A stretch of 64,000 nucleotides of DNA from Rubellimicrobium rubrum (GCF_006152115.1 NZ_VDFU01000012.1:34494-98493), one strand, 5' to 3'. Positions 27,855 to 36,543 are shown, numbered from the stretch's first letter. Translations and numbers: made by a program. The notes: a model not told the origin generated them from the sequence alone.

Positions 27855-28011
27855 GCAGGCTCCTCCTGAGGGGAAAGCGGGCGTGAACGACTGCCCGCCA
27901 TAGTGCGGCCCAGTGCCGGGGATTCAAGTTTATTGTGCGTGATCAACCTGTGGGCTGGCCGTGATGAACGGGCTCGAAAGGCGCCACGAGATCACAGGCC
28001 CGGCACCCCCG

Positions 28012-28053
28012 ACAAAAGCAAAGGACCACGCCTCGGCTGGAGGCGCGGCCCTT
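28012..28053 (-). terminator. Rho-independent terminator of the cytochrome c gene
   Basis: A long imperfect stem, AAGGACCACGCCTC (28021-28034) against GAGGCGCGGCCCTT (28040-28053), has a GGCTG loop. On the minus strand it is followed by TGCTTTTGTC (T-run at 28014-28017). It lies 29 bp downstream of the cytochrome c stop codon, in the ~230-bp gap before yejA, which is otherwise featureless except for the yejA upstream region. Confidence 0.8.
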
Positions 28054-28081
28054 GGGATGCCGTCTGTGCGTCGGGCCTGAC

Positions 28082-28630
28082 TCAGCCGCCGGGGTTGGTG
28101 GCGAGATAGGCGATCAGGTTGGCGCGGTCCTGCACGTCCTTGATGCCGTTGAAGTTCATCTTGGTCCCAGGCGCGTAGTCCGTGGGGGCCAGAATGAAGA
28201 GGTTCAGCGCGTCGGCCGTCCAGGACTCGGCGACCTGCTCCAGCGCTCCGGAATAATCGAACCCTTCGATGGCGTCGACCGGACGGTCCACCACGCCGTA
28301 CAGCGTCGGACCGGTGCGGTTCTCGCCCTGAGCCAGCGAATGGCAGGCCGAGCAGGGGCGGAACTCGCCTTCGCCGGCGGCGGGATCGGCAGCCGCGAAG
28401 GCTTCCTGGAACTCGGCGGTGAGCTGCTCGGGCGTGACCTCGGCCACGGCTTCGCCGCCCTCGCCGCTTTCGACGGGGATCACATAGGCCTGGTGCAGCT
28501 CCTCGCCTTCCGCGACATGGGTTTCACCCCCGCCGTAGATCGCCTGTGCCGCCCAGCCCCCAAGCAGAAAAACCAGGAGGGTGCCGCAGAAGCCTCCCAC
28601 GATCTTGGTAAGGGTCATCGTGTCGAACAT
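28082..28630 (-). CDS. cycM: Membrane-anchored class I cytochrome c (CycM / cytochrome cy-like)
   Basis: 182 residues from the Met at 28630; the frame is open further upstream but this Met starts the signal-anchor. One N-terminal membrane helix (about 9-31) is followed by an acidic, Glu-rich linker (38-75) and a cytochrome c domain with heme motif CSACH (93-97) and axial Met158 in GTKMNF. The layout matches membrane-bound cytochrome cy/CycM, which carries electrons from bc1 to terminal oxidases or reaction centres. It is divergent from pheA. Confidence 0.9.
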   Translation of the reverse strand: MFDTMTLTKIVGGFCGTLLVFLLGGWAAQAIYGGGETHVAEGEELHQAYVIPVESGEGGEAVAEVTPEQLTAEFQEAFAAADPAAGEGEFRPCSACHSLAQGENRTGPTLYGVVDRPVDAIEGFDYSGALEQVAESWTADALNLFILAPTDYAPGTKMNFNGIKDVQDRANLIAYLATNPGG

Positions 28631-28770
28631 GTCGCGTCTTGTCCCAGGAGCCTTTGTCGCGCGCCATGTATCCGCTTCCCGCCGCTCTCCGCAAGGTGTA
28701 GGCGCCGGCACGACACAGTGAGCGGGTGCGGCATGACCGCGCTGACGCTCTGCCGCAACAGGAAGCCCCC

Positions 28771-29607
28771 ATGCCGCGCATCGCGTTCCAGGGCGAGGTC
28801 GGCGCCTACGGCCACCAGGCCTGCCTCGAGGCGCGCCCCGACCACGACCCCCTCCCCTGCCCCACCTTCGAGGATGCGATCGAGGCCGTCCGCTCGGGCG
28901 CGGCCGACCTGGGCATGATCGCCATTGAGAACTCGACCTACGGGCGCGTGGCCGATGTCCACCAGCTGCTGCCCGAAAGCGGCCTGCATATCGTGGACGA
29001 GCACTTCCTGCGGGTCCGCATCAGCGTCCTGGGCGTCCGGGGCGCGCGGATCTCGGATCTGCGGCGCGTCCGGGGCATGGCGATCCTGCTGGGCCAGGCC
29101 CGGGGCTTCGTCCGCGCGCACGGTCTCCAGACCCTCGCCTGGTCCGACAACGCCGCCGGCGCCCGCGAGGTGGCCCATCTCGGCGACCCGGCAGAGGGCT
29201 CCCTCGCCCCCGAGATCGCCGCGAAGGTCTATGGGCTCGACGTCCTGGCCTCGGGCGTCGAGGACCACGAGGGCAACACCACCCGCTTCCTTGTCATGTC
29301 GCCCCAGGCCGACCTGTCGCGCCGTGGCGAGGGGGGCATGATGACCAGCCTCGTCTTTCGCGTCCGCAACATCCCCGCCGCGCTCTACAAGGCGCTGGGG
29401 GGCTTCGCCACGAACGGCCTCAACGTGACCAAGCTCGAAAGCTACCTCGTGGGTGGCCGGTTCCAGGCCGCGCAGTTCTACGCCGAGGTCGAAGGCCACC
29501 CCGAGGACGCGCCCCTCCAGCGCGCCCTGGAGGAGCTCGACTACTTCTCGGACCGGCTCGACATCATGGGCGTCTTCCCCGCCGCCCGCCCCCGGCACGA
29601 GGATTAG
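28771..29607 (+). CDS. pheA: Prephenate dehydratase
   Basis: 278 residues from the ATG at 28771 with AGGAAG six bases upstream. It converts prephenate to phenylpyruvate in phenylalanine synthesis. The start IAFQGEVGAYGHQA, the segment IENSTYGRV and the TRFLV motif mark the catalytic domain (1-180). An ACT domain follows (about 190-270) with NGLNVTKLESYLVGG, the Phe-binding allosteric region. No chorismate mutase domain is fused, as usual in alphaproteobacteria. Confidence 0.95.
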   Translation: MPRIAFQGEVGAYGHQACLEARPDHDPLPCPTFEDAIEAVRSGAADLGMIAIENSTYGRVADVHQLLPESGLHIVDEHFLRVRISVLGVRGARISDLRRVRGMAILLGQARGFVRAHGLQTLAWSDNAAGAREVAHLGDPAEGSLAPEIAAKVYGLDVLASGVEDHEGNTTRFLVMSPQADLSRRGEGGMMTSLVFRVRNIPAALYKALGGFATNGLNVTKLESYLVGGRFQAAQFYAEVEGHPEDAPLQRALEELDYFSDRLDIMGVFPAARPRHED

Positions 29608-29638
29608 GGCTGGGGGCTGGGGGCTGGGTACGGGCGGC

Positions 29639-30544
29639 TCAGTCGAGCCGATCCGCCAGCCATTCGCGCAGCAGGAACCCGGCGATGGCGCCATCGCGCG
29701 GCGCGCGGATCTCGGGGTCCTCCCCGGCGAACACCCGCATCATCCTCTCGCGCGGGACCCAGAGCGCGGCCTCCAGCTCGTGGGGGTCCACCGTGATGTC
29801 TCCGGTGAGCGCCTCGCCCCGGCAGCCCAGCATCAGGGAGGCGGGAAAGGGCCAGGGCTGGCTGGCAAGGTAGCCCACACGCCCCACGCGCACGCCCGCC
29901 TCCTCCCAGACCTCGCGGCGCACCGCGCCTTCAACCGTCTCGCCGGGCTCCATGAACCCCGCGAGCAGGGAATACATTCCTTCGGGCCACCCCGGCGAGC
30001 GTCCCACGAGGACGTCGTTGCCCCGCGTGATCAGCATGATGACGACCGGGTCCGTGCGGGGGAAATGCTGCGTGCCGCAGGCCGGGCAGTCCCGCCGCCA
30101 GCCCCCCTGCCCCATGCGGCTCGGCTGGCCGCAGGCCGCGCAGAAGCCGTGGCTCCGGTGCCAGGCCAGCACCGCCTTGGCCGTGGCCGCCAGTTCCGCG
30201 TCGCGCCGGCTCAGCCCCGCCATGACATGGCGAAGGTCGGCCCAGCGGCGGCCTTCCTCGGGGGGAACGCTGTCCTCCGGGAGGGCGGCGGCCCAGGTGC
30301 CCTCGCCATCCTCGCGGCCCAGAAACACGAAAGCGAGGCCCTGCGCGGCCATCTCCGACAGCGGCACACGGGCCAGGCGCGGCGCCTCCTCGGGCCCTTC
30401 GACCAGCGGCTCGCCCCCGCGCAGGAGGATCAGCCGGGCCCCGGGACGCGCGCTAAGCGCCGCCAGCCCCGCCTCATCCACACGCAGTTCCGCCGCCCGA
30501 TCGAGGCCCGAGTCGCCGAACGTCACCCGTTCCGCTGTTTCCAT
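29639..30544 (-). CDS. nudC: NAD(+) diphosphatase, NudC family
   Basis: 301 residues. A zinc ribbon (FCAACG and CPACG) precedes the Nudix domain with GFMEPGETVEGAVRREVWEE, followed by the NudC signature SQPWPFPASLMLG. The family cleaves NADH/NAD+ to NMN plus AMP and can remove NAD caps from RNA. It is convergent with pheA across a 31-bp gap that contains three short GGGCTGG repeats, and it is divergent from the CpdB-like gene. Confidence 0.93.
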   Translation of the reverse strand: METAERVTFGDSGLDRAAELRVDEAGLAALSARPGARLILLRGGEPLVEGPEEAPRLARVPLSEMAAQGLAFVFLGREDGEGTWAAALPEDSVPPEEGRRWADLRHVMAGLSRRDAELAATAKAVLAWHRSHGFCAACGQPSRMGQGGWRRDCPACGTQHFPRTDPVVIMLITRGNDVLVGRSPGWPEGMYSLLAGFMEPGETVEGAVRREVWEEAGVRVGRVGYLASQPWPFPASLMLGCRGEALTGDITVDPHELEAALWVPRERMMRVFAGEDPEIRAPRDGAIAGFLLREWLADRLD

Positions 30545-30659
30545 TTACTCACCTATGATTTTTCTTTCCTGCTCATCAGTCGGCATCTTGCCGACAATCG
30601 CAACCTGAGATTGTTTCAGCGGACAGCTGGGGTGGCTGGGTTGATGTAGGGGGATCTTG

Positions 30660-32516
30660 ATGGACGATGTCCATCCCGTGAGAGCGCGCCTGCGCGTGCT
30701 GGCCACGACCGATCTCCATGTCCACCTGCTGCCGCATGATTACTACGTCGACCGGCCGCTCCCGGCCACCGGCCTTGCGCAGGCCGCGCATCTGGTCCGT
30801 GATCTCCGCGCCGAGATGCCGGACGGCGCGACCCTTCTTCTCGACAACGGCGACTCCCTGACGGGCGGGCTGCTGTCCGACCTGCTCGCCGCGCGGCTCC
30901 GGGCGTTCTCGGGGCAGGGCGGGCCCGCCGATGACGGGCCGGTCCACCCGATGATCGCCGCGATGAACGCCCTGGGCTACGACGCCGCGACGCTCGGCAA
31001 CCACGAGTTCGACCATGGCCTGCCCTTCCTGCGGGCTGCACTGGCGGGCGCGGCCTTTCCCTTCGTGGCCACCAACATCCTCCTTCGCGACGGACCGCCG
31101 CTCGCGCTGCCGTCGGTGGTCATCCCGCGCGAGGTCCAGGGGACGGACGGACGGCGGCACGCCCTCCGGGTCGGCCTGATCGGCCTCGCGCCGCCGCAGG
31201 TCCTCACCTGGAACGCCCTGCTCCTTGGCCGGTCGGTGGAAGCCCGCGACATCCTTGACGCCGCGCGCGAGGAGATCCCGCGCCTGCGGGCGGCGGGGGC
31301 CGACATCGTGCTCGCGCTGTGCCATTCCGGCATCGGCCCCGAGAAGCCCGCCCCGTTCATGGAAAACGCCGCCGTTCCGCTGGCCGCCCTCCCCGGCCTC
31401 GATGCGCTGGTCATCGGGCACACCCATCTGGACTTCCCGGACCCCGCCCGGCCCGCCTCGGCCGCCGTGGACCCGGCGGCGGGCACCCTGAACGGAAAGC
31501 CCGCGATCCAGCCCGGCTTCTACGGACGGCAGGTGGGCGTGCTCGATCTCGATCTGGTCCGGGGGCCGGGGGGCTGGACGGTCGCAGGCCATGAGGCCGG
31601 GCTGCGGCGCGTCACGCCCGAGACGCCCCTGGACGACGCGGTGGCCGCCGCGTCCGAAGCTGCGCACCGGACCCTGTGCGACTTTGCCCAACGGCCCATC
31701 GGGCGCACGCGGGTGGCCCTTCACAGCTACTTCTCGCAGATCAGCAGCGACGTCACGCTCGACCTCGTGGCCGATGCCAAGCGGTCCGAGGCCGCCCGCC
31801 TGCTGCGCGGCCACCCCGAGGAGGTGCTGCCCATCCTTTGCGCGGTGTCGCCCTACAAGGCGGGCGGTCGCGCGGGCCCCGACAATTACATCGACATCCC
31901 ACCCGGCCCCGTGGCCCTTCGGCAGGCCGCGAGCCTTTACGTCCATCCCAACAGCCTCTGCCTCGTGGAGATCACCGGCGCGGGCCTGCGCGACTGGCTC
32001 GAGCGCAGCATGTCCCAGTTCCGGACCCTGGTTCCCGGCGCGACCGACCAGCCGCTGATCGACCCGACCTTCCCGTCCTACAACTTCGACACGATCGACG
32101 GCCTGACCTGGATGACAGACCTGTCGGGGCCCGCCCGCAACGACGCCAAGGGCCAGGTGATCCACCCCCATGCCGCGCGGGTCCTCGACCTGCGCCACGG
32201 GGAGCGCCCCGTGGCGGACGGGGACCGCTTCGTGCTGGCGACCAACAGCTACCGCGTCGGATCGGCCCTGCCCCAGGGAGCGCGGCTCCTGTTCCAGACG
32301 GTGATGCAGATGCGCGACGTCGTCTTCGTGCACCTGCGCGGAGCCCCGCTCGCCCCACCGCCCCGGCCACGCTGGCGGTTCGCTCCGATGCCGGGGACAG
32401 CGGCCTGGTTCGACACGGGGCCTGGCGCCCTGGCGCGTCACCCGCCGACGGATCGCCGGGTGGTCCCGCTCGACGCGGCGCCGGACGGCTTCCATCGCTT
32501 CCGCCTCAGCCTCTGA
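30660..32516 (+). CDS. 2',3'-cyclic-nucleotide phosphodiesterase / 5'-nucleotidase family protein lacking a signal peptide
   Basis: 618 residues from the ATG at 30660 with GGGGGA upstream. The N-terminal calcineurin-type metallophosphatase domain has TTDLHVHL, NGDSLTG, LGNHEFDHG and GHTHLD metal-ligand motifs. The C-terminal 5'-nucleotidase domain (from about 350) has the substrate loops ending NSYRVG. This is the UshA/CpdB architecture, normally periplasmic, but the N-terminus here is hydrophilic and charged with no export signal, suggesting a cytoplasmic enzyme or export by another route. It is followed by a HAD phosphatase gene 58 bp on. Confidence 0.85.
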   Translation: MDDVHPVRARLRVLATTDLHVHLLPHDYYVDRPLPATGLAQAAHLVRDLRAEMPDGATLLLDNGDSLTGGLLSDLLAARLRAFSGQGGPADDGPVHPMIAAMNALGYDAATLGNHEFDHGLPFLRAALAGAAFPFVATNILLRDGPPLALPSVVIPREVQGTDGRRHALRVGLIGLAPPQVLTWNALLLGRSVEARDILDAAREEIPRLRAAGADIVLALCHSGIGPEKPAPFMENAAVPLAALPGLDALVIGHTHLDFPDPARPASAAVDPAAGTLNGKPAIQPGFYGRQVGVLDLDLVRGPGGWTVAGHEAGLRRVTPETPLDDAVAAASEAAHRTLCDFAQRPIGRTRVALHSYFSQISSDVTLDLVADAKRSEAARLLRGHPEEVLPILCAVSPYKAGGRAGPDNYIDIPPGPVALRQAASLYVHPNSLCLVEITGAGLRDWLERSMSQFRTLVPGATDQPLIDPTFPSYNFDTIDGLTWMTDLSGPARNDAKGQVIHPHAARVLDLRHGERPVADGDRFVLATNSYRVGSALPQGARLLFQTVMQMRDVVFVHLRGAPLAPPPRPRWRFAPMPGTAAWFDTGPGALARHPPTDRRVVPLDAAPDGFHRFRLSL

Positions 32517-32574
32517 CCCTCGACACCGCCGGGCCCCGCCGGTATCACCCCGCGCTTAAGCCTCCGGAGGTGCA

Positions 32575-33228
32575 ATGTCCCCGCGCTACGACGCCGTCGT
32601 CTTCGACCTCGACGGAACCCTCATCGACACCGAGTCGCTCTGCAACATCGCCGGGATGGAGGCCTGCGCCAACCTGGGCTTCCCCGTCTCGCAGGCCTTC
32701 TTCGAAAGCCTGGCGGGGATCGACGACCAGACCCGCGCCCGCATGATCGAGAACGAGACCGGCGCCACCGTGGAGCTTGAGGCCTTTCTCGCGGAATGGG
32801 ACCGGCTCTGCTCCGAACGCTTCGCCCAGGGCATCCCCATCAAGGCGGGCGCGGTCGAGCTTCTGGAGCGGCTAAGCGCCGAGGGCATGCCGGTGGCCCT
32901 GGCCACCTCATCGCGCCGTGGCCCGGCCGAGGAGAAGGTCGGGCTTGCCGGCTTCGGACGGCATTTCCGCACCCTGGTGACCTTCGACGACGTGGCCGCC
33001 CCCAAGCCCGCGCCCGACCCCTACCTCCTCGCGGCCGAAAGGTTGGGCGTCCGCCCCGACCGCTGCCTCGCCTTCGAGGACAGCGAGACCGGCGCGCGCT
33101 CGGCCCAAGCGGCAGGGCTCACCGTGGTGCAGGTGCCGGACCTTCATGCGACAAAAGGCGCGCATGCCCATCATGTGGCCCCGTCGCTGCTCGAAGGCGC
33201 GGTGCTGGCGGGGCTGATCGAATGCTAA
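32575..33228 (+). CDS. HAD-IA family phosphatase / beta-phosphoglucomutase-like
   Basis: 217 residues with motif I VFDLDGTLIDTE, motif II ATSSRR, motif III lysine in KPAPDPYL and motif IV CLAFEDSETG. A helical C1 cap lies between motifs I and II. Substrate unknown; the KPAPDPYL and EDSETG patterns are typical of sugar-phosphate phosphatases and 6-phosphogluconate phosphatase-like proteins. GGAGG lies just upstream of the ATG. The stop overlaps the convergent histidine phosphatase gene by 4 bp. Confidence 0.88.
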   Translation: MSPRYDAVVFDLDGTLIDTESLCNIAGMEACANLGFPVSQAFFESLAGIDDQTRARMIENETGATVELEAFLAEWDRLCSERFAQGIPIKAGAVELLERLSAEGMPVALATSSRRGPAEEKVGLAGFGRHFRTLVTFDDVAAPKPAPDPYLLAAERLGVRPDRCLAFEDSETGARSAQAAGLTVVQVPDLHATKGAHAHHVAPSLLEGAVLAGLIEC

Positions 33229-33806
33229 GGCTCGGGCGGCGCGTCCTCCATCGGGCGCCAGTCATGCAGAACGGCGGCGGGCTCCAGCGTGAACCCCAGG
33301 TGGTTGCCGCCGCCATCCGGCTGGTCCTCGCGGCGCGAGATCGGCCGCCCGCCCAGCGCGCATTTGAGCAGCGTTCCCACGGCGCCGTGCCCTACCACCA
33401 GTGTCGGCACGTCCGGCGCCTCGTCGATCACGGCCCGCACCGCATCCAGAATGCGCGCCTGCGCGTTCCTCGCGGTTTCCCAGCCGAGCGCTGATCTGTC
33501 GGGGTGGGCAAAGAACAGGTCCGCCACGGCCTCGAACTCCGCGCGCGGCAGGAATCCGGTGGCGCTGCGGTCGTTCTCGTGAAGGCCCGGGCGCACCTCG
33601 ACCATCAGGCCCAGCGCCGCGCCCAGCACCGCCGCCGTATCCCACGCCTTGGTTTCCTCACTCGCGACGATGCGGCGGAAGGCCCGCAGCCACGGCCGGG
33701 CCGCCAATGCCTCCGTGCGGGCCAGCCCCTGGGCGGACAAGCCCCAGAGCGGAACCGGCACGGTCGGGTCGATCCGCACCTGCGGATGCGTCAGATATAG
33801 ATGCAT
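33225..33806 (-). CDS. Histidine phosphatase family protein (phosphoglycerate mutase-like)
   Basis: 193 residues from the ATG at 33806 (the frame also opens at an upstream TTG). The usual RHG is replaced by THP (LYLTHPQVRIDP), keeping the catalytic His. Other conserved elements are SEETKAWDTA, HENDRSATGF and the second His in VVGHGAVGTLL. The variant THP start is a recognisable subfamily in Rhodobacterales. Substrate unknown. Confidence 0.82.
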   Translation of the reverse strand: MHLYLTHPQVRIDPTVPVPLWGLSAQGLARTEALAARPWLRAFRRIVASEETKAWDTAAVLGAALGLMVEVRPGLHENDRSATGFLPRAEFEAVADLFFAHPDRSALGWETARNAQARILDAVRAVIDEAPDVPTLVVGHGAVGTLLKCALGGRPISRREDQPDGGGNHLGFTLEPAAVLHDWRPMEDAPPEP

Positions 33807-33843
33807 GGCGCGTTCTCGCGCCAACCTCGGGTCCGATCAACGG

Positions 33844-33875
33844 AAAAACCCCCGGAGCCGATGGCCCGCGGGGGT
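33844..33875 (-). terminator. Rho-independent terminator of rpsU
   Basis: On the minus strand an ACCCCCG...CGGGGGT stem (33848-33875, with an inner GGCC/GGC pairing) is followed at once by TTTTT (33844-33848). It sits about 33 bp past the rpsU stop codon, the classic position for a strong intrinsic terminator. Confidence 0.88.
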
Positions 33876-33907
33876 CTGACCATTGATCAGGCGTCAGCCC
33901 AAGTAGC

Positions 33908-34114
33908 TCAGAGGAGCCCTTCGCGCTGCAGCTTCTTGCGGGCGAGTTTGCGCTGGCGACGGATCGCCTCGGCCTTCTCGCGCGCTTTCTTCTCGGACGG
34001 CTTCTCGAAATGCTGCTTGAGCTTCATTTCACGGAATACGCCCTCGCGCTGCAACTTCTTCTTGAGCGCGCGCAGCGCCTGGTCGACGTTGTTGTCGCGA
34101 ACAGAGACCTGCAT
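33908..34114 (-). CDS. rpsU: 30S ribosomal protein S21
   Basis: 68 residues, very basic. The N-terminus [20 protein letters not shown] and the [10 protein letters not shown] tail are diagnostic of S21. It joins the 30S platform near the anti-Shine-Dalgarno end of 16S rRNA and affects initiation. It stands as a single gene with its own terminator and is divergent from the COQ9 gene. Confidence 0.97.
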   Translation of the reverse strand: MQVSVRDNNVDQALRALKKKLQREGVFREMKLKQHFEKPSEKKAREKAEAIRRQRKLARKKLQREGLL

Positions 34115-34226
34115 GTGGTAGTCACCACCTTTCCGGGTTCGAGTTTCGCATGGTAATGCAGGAGGTCCGGCCTATAGCAAGGGAGGGACGGCCTGTCCAG
34201 CGCCGCCGCCAAGGGGGACATCAACG

Positions 34227-34934
34227 ATGACCGACATCGATCCGGCCACCGACTTCGGGACCGATCCGACGCGCGCCGCGCTCTTGCGCGCGATCCTGCC
34301 GCATGTCCCGTTCGACGGCTGGTCCGAGACTGCCTTCGCCACCGCCGCCAGGGAAACCGAGGTCACGCTTGAGGAAGCCCGTGCCGCCGCGCCGCGCGGT
34401 GCGCTCGACCTTGCGGCGGAATGGCACCGCCAGGGCGATCGCCTGATGCTGCGGGCGCTTCGCGAGGCCGACCTGACCCAGATGCGGATGCGCGACCGGA
34501 TCGCCTTTGCCATTAAGACCCGCATGTCCGCCCTGCCCGAGCGCGAGGCCCTGCGCCGCTCCACCGCGCTGTTCGCCCTGCCTCAAAACGCCGCCTTGGG
34601 GGCGCGGCTCCTGTGGGAAACGGCGGACGGCATCTGGACCGCGCTGGGCGACGCTTCGCGCGATGGCAACTGGTACTCCAAGCGCGCCACGCTGGCGGCT
34701 GTGCTCGCCTCCGTGGTGCTGTACCGGCTGGGCGACGAATCACCCGGGCTGGAACGGACGCGCGCCTTCATCGACCGGCGGATCGACGGCGTCATGGCCT
34801 TCGAGAAGTGGAAGGCCGGCGCCAAGGACAACCCGGTCCTGCGCCCCCTCGTCCGTCCGCTGAGCTGGATCATGGGCCAGATCCACGCGCCGTCGCGCCC
34901 CGACCTTCCCGGCGGCTGGAGGTCCGGGGAGTGA
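34227..34934 (+). CDS. coq9: COQ9 family ubiquinone biosynthesis protein
   Basis: 235 residues. The N-terminal TetR-like helical region (RAALLRAILPHVPFDGWSE) and the C-terminal COQ9 domain with NWYSKRATLAAVL and DRRIDGVM identify the family. COQ9 is a lipid-binding accessory protein that delivers ubiquinone intermediates to COQ7. It is followed by a quinone oxidoreductase gene whose likely GTG start overlaps this stop (GTGA), so the two are probably cotranscribed. Confidence 0.92.
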   Translation: MTDIDPATDFGTDPTRAALLRAILPHVPFDGWSETAFATAARETEVTLEEARAAAPRGALDLAAEWHRQGDRLMLRALREADLTQMRMRDRIAFAIKTRMSALPEREALRRSTALFALPQNAALGARLLWETADGIWTALGDASRDGNWYSKRATLAAVLASVVLYRLGDESPGLERTRAFIDRRIDGVMAFEKWKAGAKDNPVLRPLVRPLSWIMGQIHAPSRPDLPGGWRSGE

Positions 34935-35914
34935 CGCCGGTGATGCGCGCCGTCGCCATATCCCAGCCCGGCGGGCCCGAGGTCCTGACCCCGGTCCAGC
35001 GTCCCATGCCCGAACCGGGGCATGGCGAGGTGCGGATCAGGCTGCACTATGCCGGGGTGAACCGGCCCGACGCGCTCCAGCGCGCAGGGGCCTATGCCCC
35101 GCCGCCCGGAGCCTCGGACCTGCCGGGGCTGGAGGGCGCGGGCGTGGTGGATGCCTTGGGGCCGGGCGTGACCGAGCTTGCGCCGGGCCAAGAGGTCTGC
35201 GCTCTCCTGCCCGGCGGCGGCTACGCCGAGCACGCCATCGCCCCCGCTGCCCACTGCCTGCCGGTTCCCCCTGGCCTGTCGCTGCGCGAGGCCGCCGCCC
35301 TGCCCGAGACGTTCTTCACCGTCTGGTCCAACGTGGTCATGCGCGGCGGGCTTGGCGGCGGCGAGCGTTTCCTTGTCCACGGCGGCGCCTCCGGCATCGG
35401 CACCACCGCGATCCAGCTGGCCAAGGCTCTGGGCGCGCGGGTCTGGGCGACCGCCGGCGGCCCCGACCGCGCCCGCGCCTGCGAGGCGCTGGGGGCCGAA
35501 CGCGGCATCGACCGGCATGCCGAGGACTTCGTGGAGATCCTGCGCGCCGAGGGCGGCGCGGACCTGATTCTCGACATGGTGGGCGGGCCTTACCTTCCGC
35601 GCAATCTCCTGGCGCTGGCCGATGACGGCCGCCTCGTCCAGATCGCGTTCCTCCAGGGTCCCAAGGCCGAGATCGACCTGAACCAGGTCATGCGCCGCCG
35701 CCTGACGATCACCGGCTCCACCCTCCGCCCCCAGTCCGTCGCGCAAAAGGCTCGCATCGCCGAGGAGCTGCGCCGCGAGGCCTGGCCTCTCATCGCCTCG
35801 GGCCGCGTCCGCCCGGTGATGGACGCCGAGTTCGCGCTGGAGGACGCCGCCGAGGCGCATCGTCGGCTCGAATCCAACGAGGTCCTGGGCAAGATCGTCC
35901 TCCGGATCGCGTGA
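34931..35914 (+). CDS. NAD(P)H-quinone oxidoreductase, zinc-independent MDR family
   Basis: About 327 residues. The start is taken at the GTG 34931, eight bases after GGAGG and overlapping the COQ9 stop; an ATG at 34943 is the alternative. The quinone reductase QOR/PIG3-like motifs are the GroES-like N-terminal domain with YAGVNRPDALQRAG, the Rossmann loop HGGASGIGTTAIQLAK, and the C-terminal AHRRLESNEVLGKIVL. The zinc-site cysteines of alcohol dehydrogenases are absent. It reduces quinones or enoyl compounds using NADPH. Confidence 0.9.
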   Translation: MTPVMRAVAISQPGGPEVLTPVQRPMPEPGHGEVRIRLHYAGVNRPDALQRAGAYAPPPGASDLPGLEGAGVVDALGPGVTELAPGQEVCALLPGGGYAEHAIAPAAHCLPVPPGLSLREAAALPETFFTVWSNVVMRGGLGGGERFLVHGGASGIGTTAIQLAKALGARVWATAGGPDRARACEALGAERGIDRHAEDFVEILRAEGGADLILDMVGGPYLPRNLLALADDGRLVQIAFLQGPKAEIDLNQVMRRRLTITGSTLRPQSVAQKARIAEELRREAWPLIASGRVRPVMDAEFALEDAAEAHRRLESNEVLGKIVLRIA

Positions 35915-35981
35915 TCCAGGGTTGGCAGGGGCGGACGGGGCCCTAGCTGCCCATCCCCGACCCTTTCAGGAGCCACCGATC

Positions 35982-36203
35982 ATGGCAGGCACCAACGAAG
36001 ACGACGATTCCAGAGGCAACCCCGGCGGCATGTTCGCCGACAAGGGCGACGCCCAGAACGGCAAGAGCACCGACTGGATCCAGGGCGCCGGCATGGGCGG
36101 CACCAAGGCCCAGGACCACGCCGACCGCCGCGGCAAGGCGGGACAGGGCATGGTGGACAAGGGCGGCCCCCTCGAGGGCAGCACCGACACCCCCAGCCAG
36201 TAA
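35982..36203 (+). CDS. Small Gly/Asp/Lys-rich hydrophilic protein
   Basis: 73 residues with AGGAG nine bases before the ATG. The composition is almost wholly polar (Gly, Asp, Lys, Gln, Asn), with no hydrophobic core and repeated short elements (MFADKGDA, GQGMVDKGG), so it is probably disordered. It resembles hydrophilins or stress-induced KGG-type proteins in composition only. A second tiny hydrophilic gene follows 13 bp later, so the two probably form a unit. Confidence 0.65.
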   Translation: MAGTNEDDDSRGNPGGMFADKGDAQNGKSTDWIQGAGMGGTKAQDHADRRGKAGQGMVDKGGPLEGSTDTPSQ

Positions 36204-36216
36204 GCAGGAGAACACC

Positions 36217-36405
36217 ATGAGCCGAGTCGATACCGCATCCGGTCTGGGTGGAGGCAAGCTGACCGAGGACACGCCCCCCTCCGGCCAGCCCCAGACCGAG
36301 ACGCCCGCGCCCAACTCGGGCACGCTGCACGAAAAGCGCGACGACGTGGAGAACGAGTCCGGCAAGGCCGGACCCGACGGCAAGGGCGCAGGCCAGCAAG
36401 GCTGA
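36217..36405 (+). CDS. Small Pro/Gly/Glu-rich hydrophilic protein
   Basis: 62 residues, acidic and disordered-looking, with the end GKAGPDGKGAGQQG. AGGAGA lies about seven bases upstream of the ATG. It follows the 73-residue hydrophilic protein gene by 13 bp on the same strand. No family is recognised; a stress-protectant role is only a guess from composition. A strong hairpin follows 18 bp after the stop. Confidence 0.6.
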   Translation: MSRVDTASGLGGGKLTEDTPPSGQPQTETPAPNSGTLHEKRDDVENESGKAGPDGKGAGQQG

Positions 36406-36422
36406 GCGCCGCAAGGCAAAGC

Positions 36423-36490
36423 GCGTCACGAGGACGTTCAAACGCGGCGTCCCCGTGACGCGAACGGTCGGTTTCCCCCTGTCGTTCGCG
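36423..36490 (+). promoter_or_regulatory. Two overlapping strong hairpins upstream of etfB
   Basis: Hairpin 1 pairs GCGTCACG-A-GGACG (36423-36436) with CGTCC-C-CGTGACGC (36448-36461). Hairpin 2 pairs CGCGAACG (36459-36466) with CGTTCGCG (36483-36490). They share bases 36459-36461, so both cannot be fully formed at once. No T-run follows either stem. They may be a terminator of the small-protein transcript, or a leader structure of etfB, which starts 54 bp further on. Confidence 0.5.
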
Positions 36491-36543
36491 TCCCGGGCGG
36501 GCTAACACCTGCTCCAAAATCATCCCAAGGGGGAGTTGCGCCC

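Noticed and set aside
29608..29638. Three GGGCTGG repeats between pheA and nudC
   Set aside because: Too short and simple to be called a functional element.
30579..30595. 7-bp hairpin GTCGGCA/TGCCGAC between nudC and the CpdB-like gene
   Set aside because: It lies in a divergent promoter region with no T-run on either side; it may be an operator but nothing else supports this.
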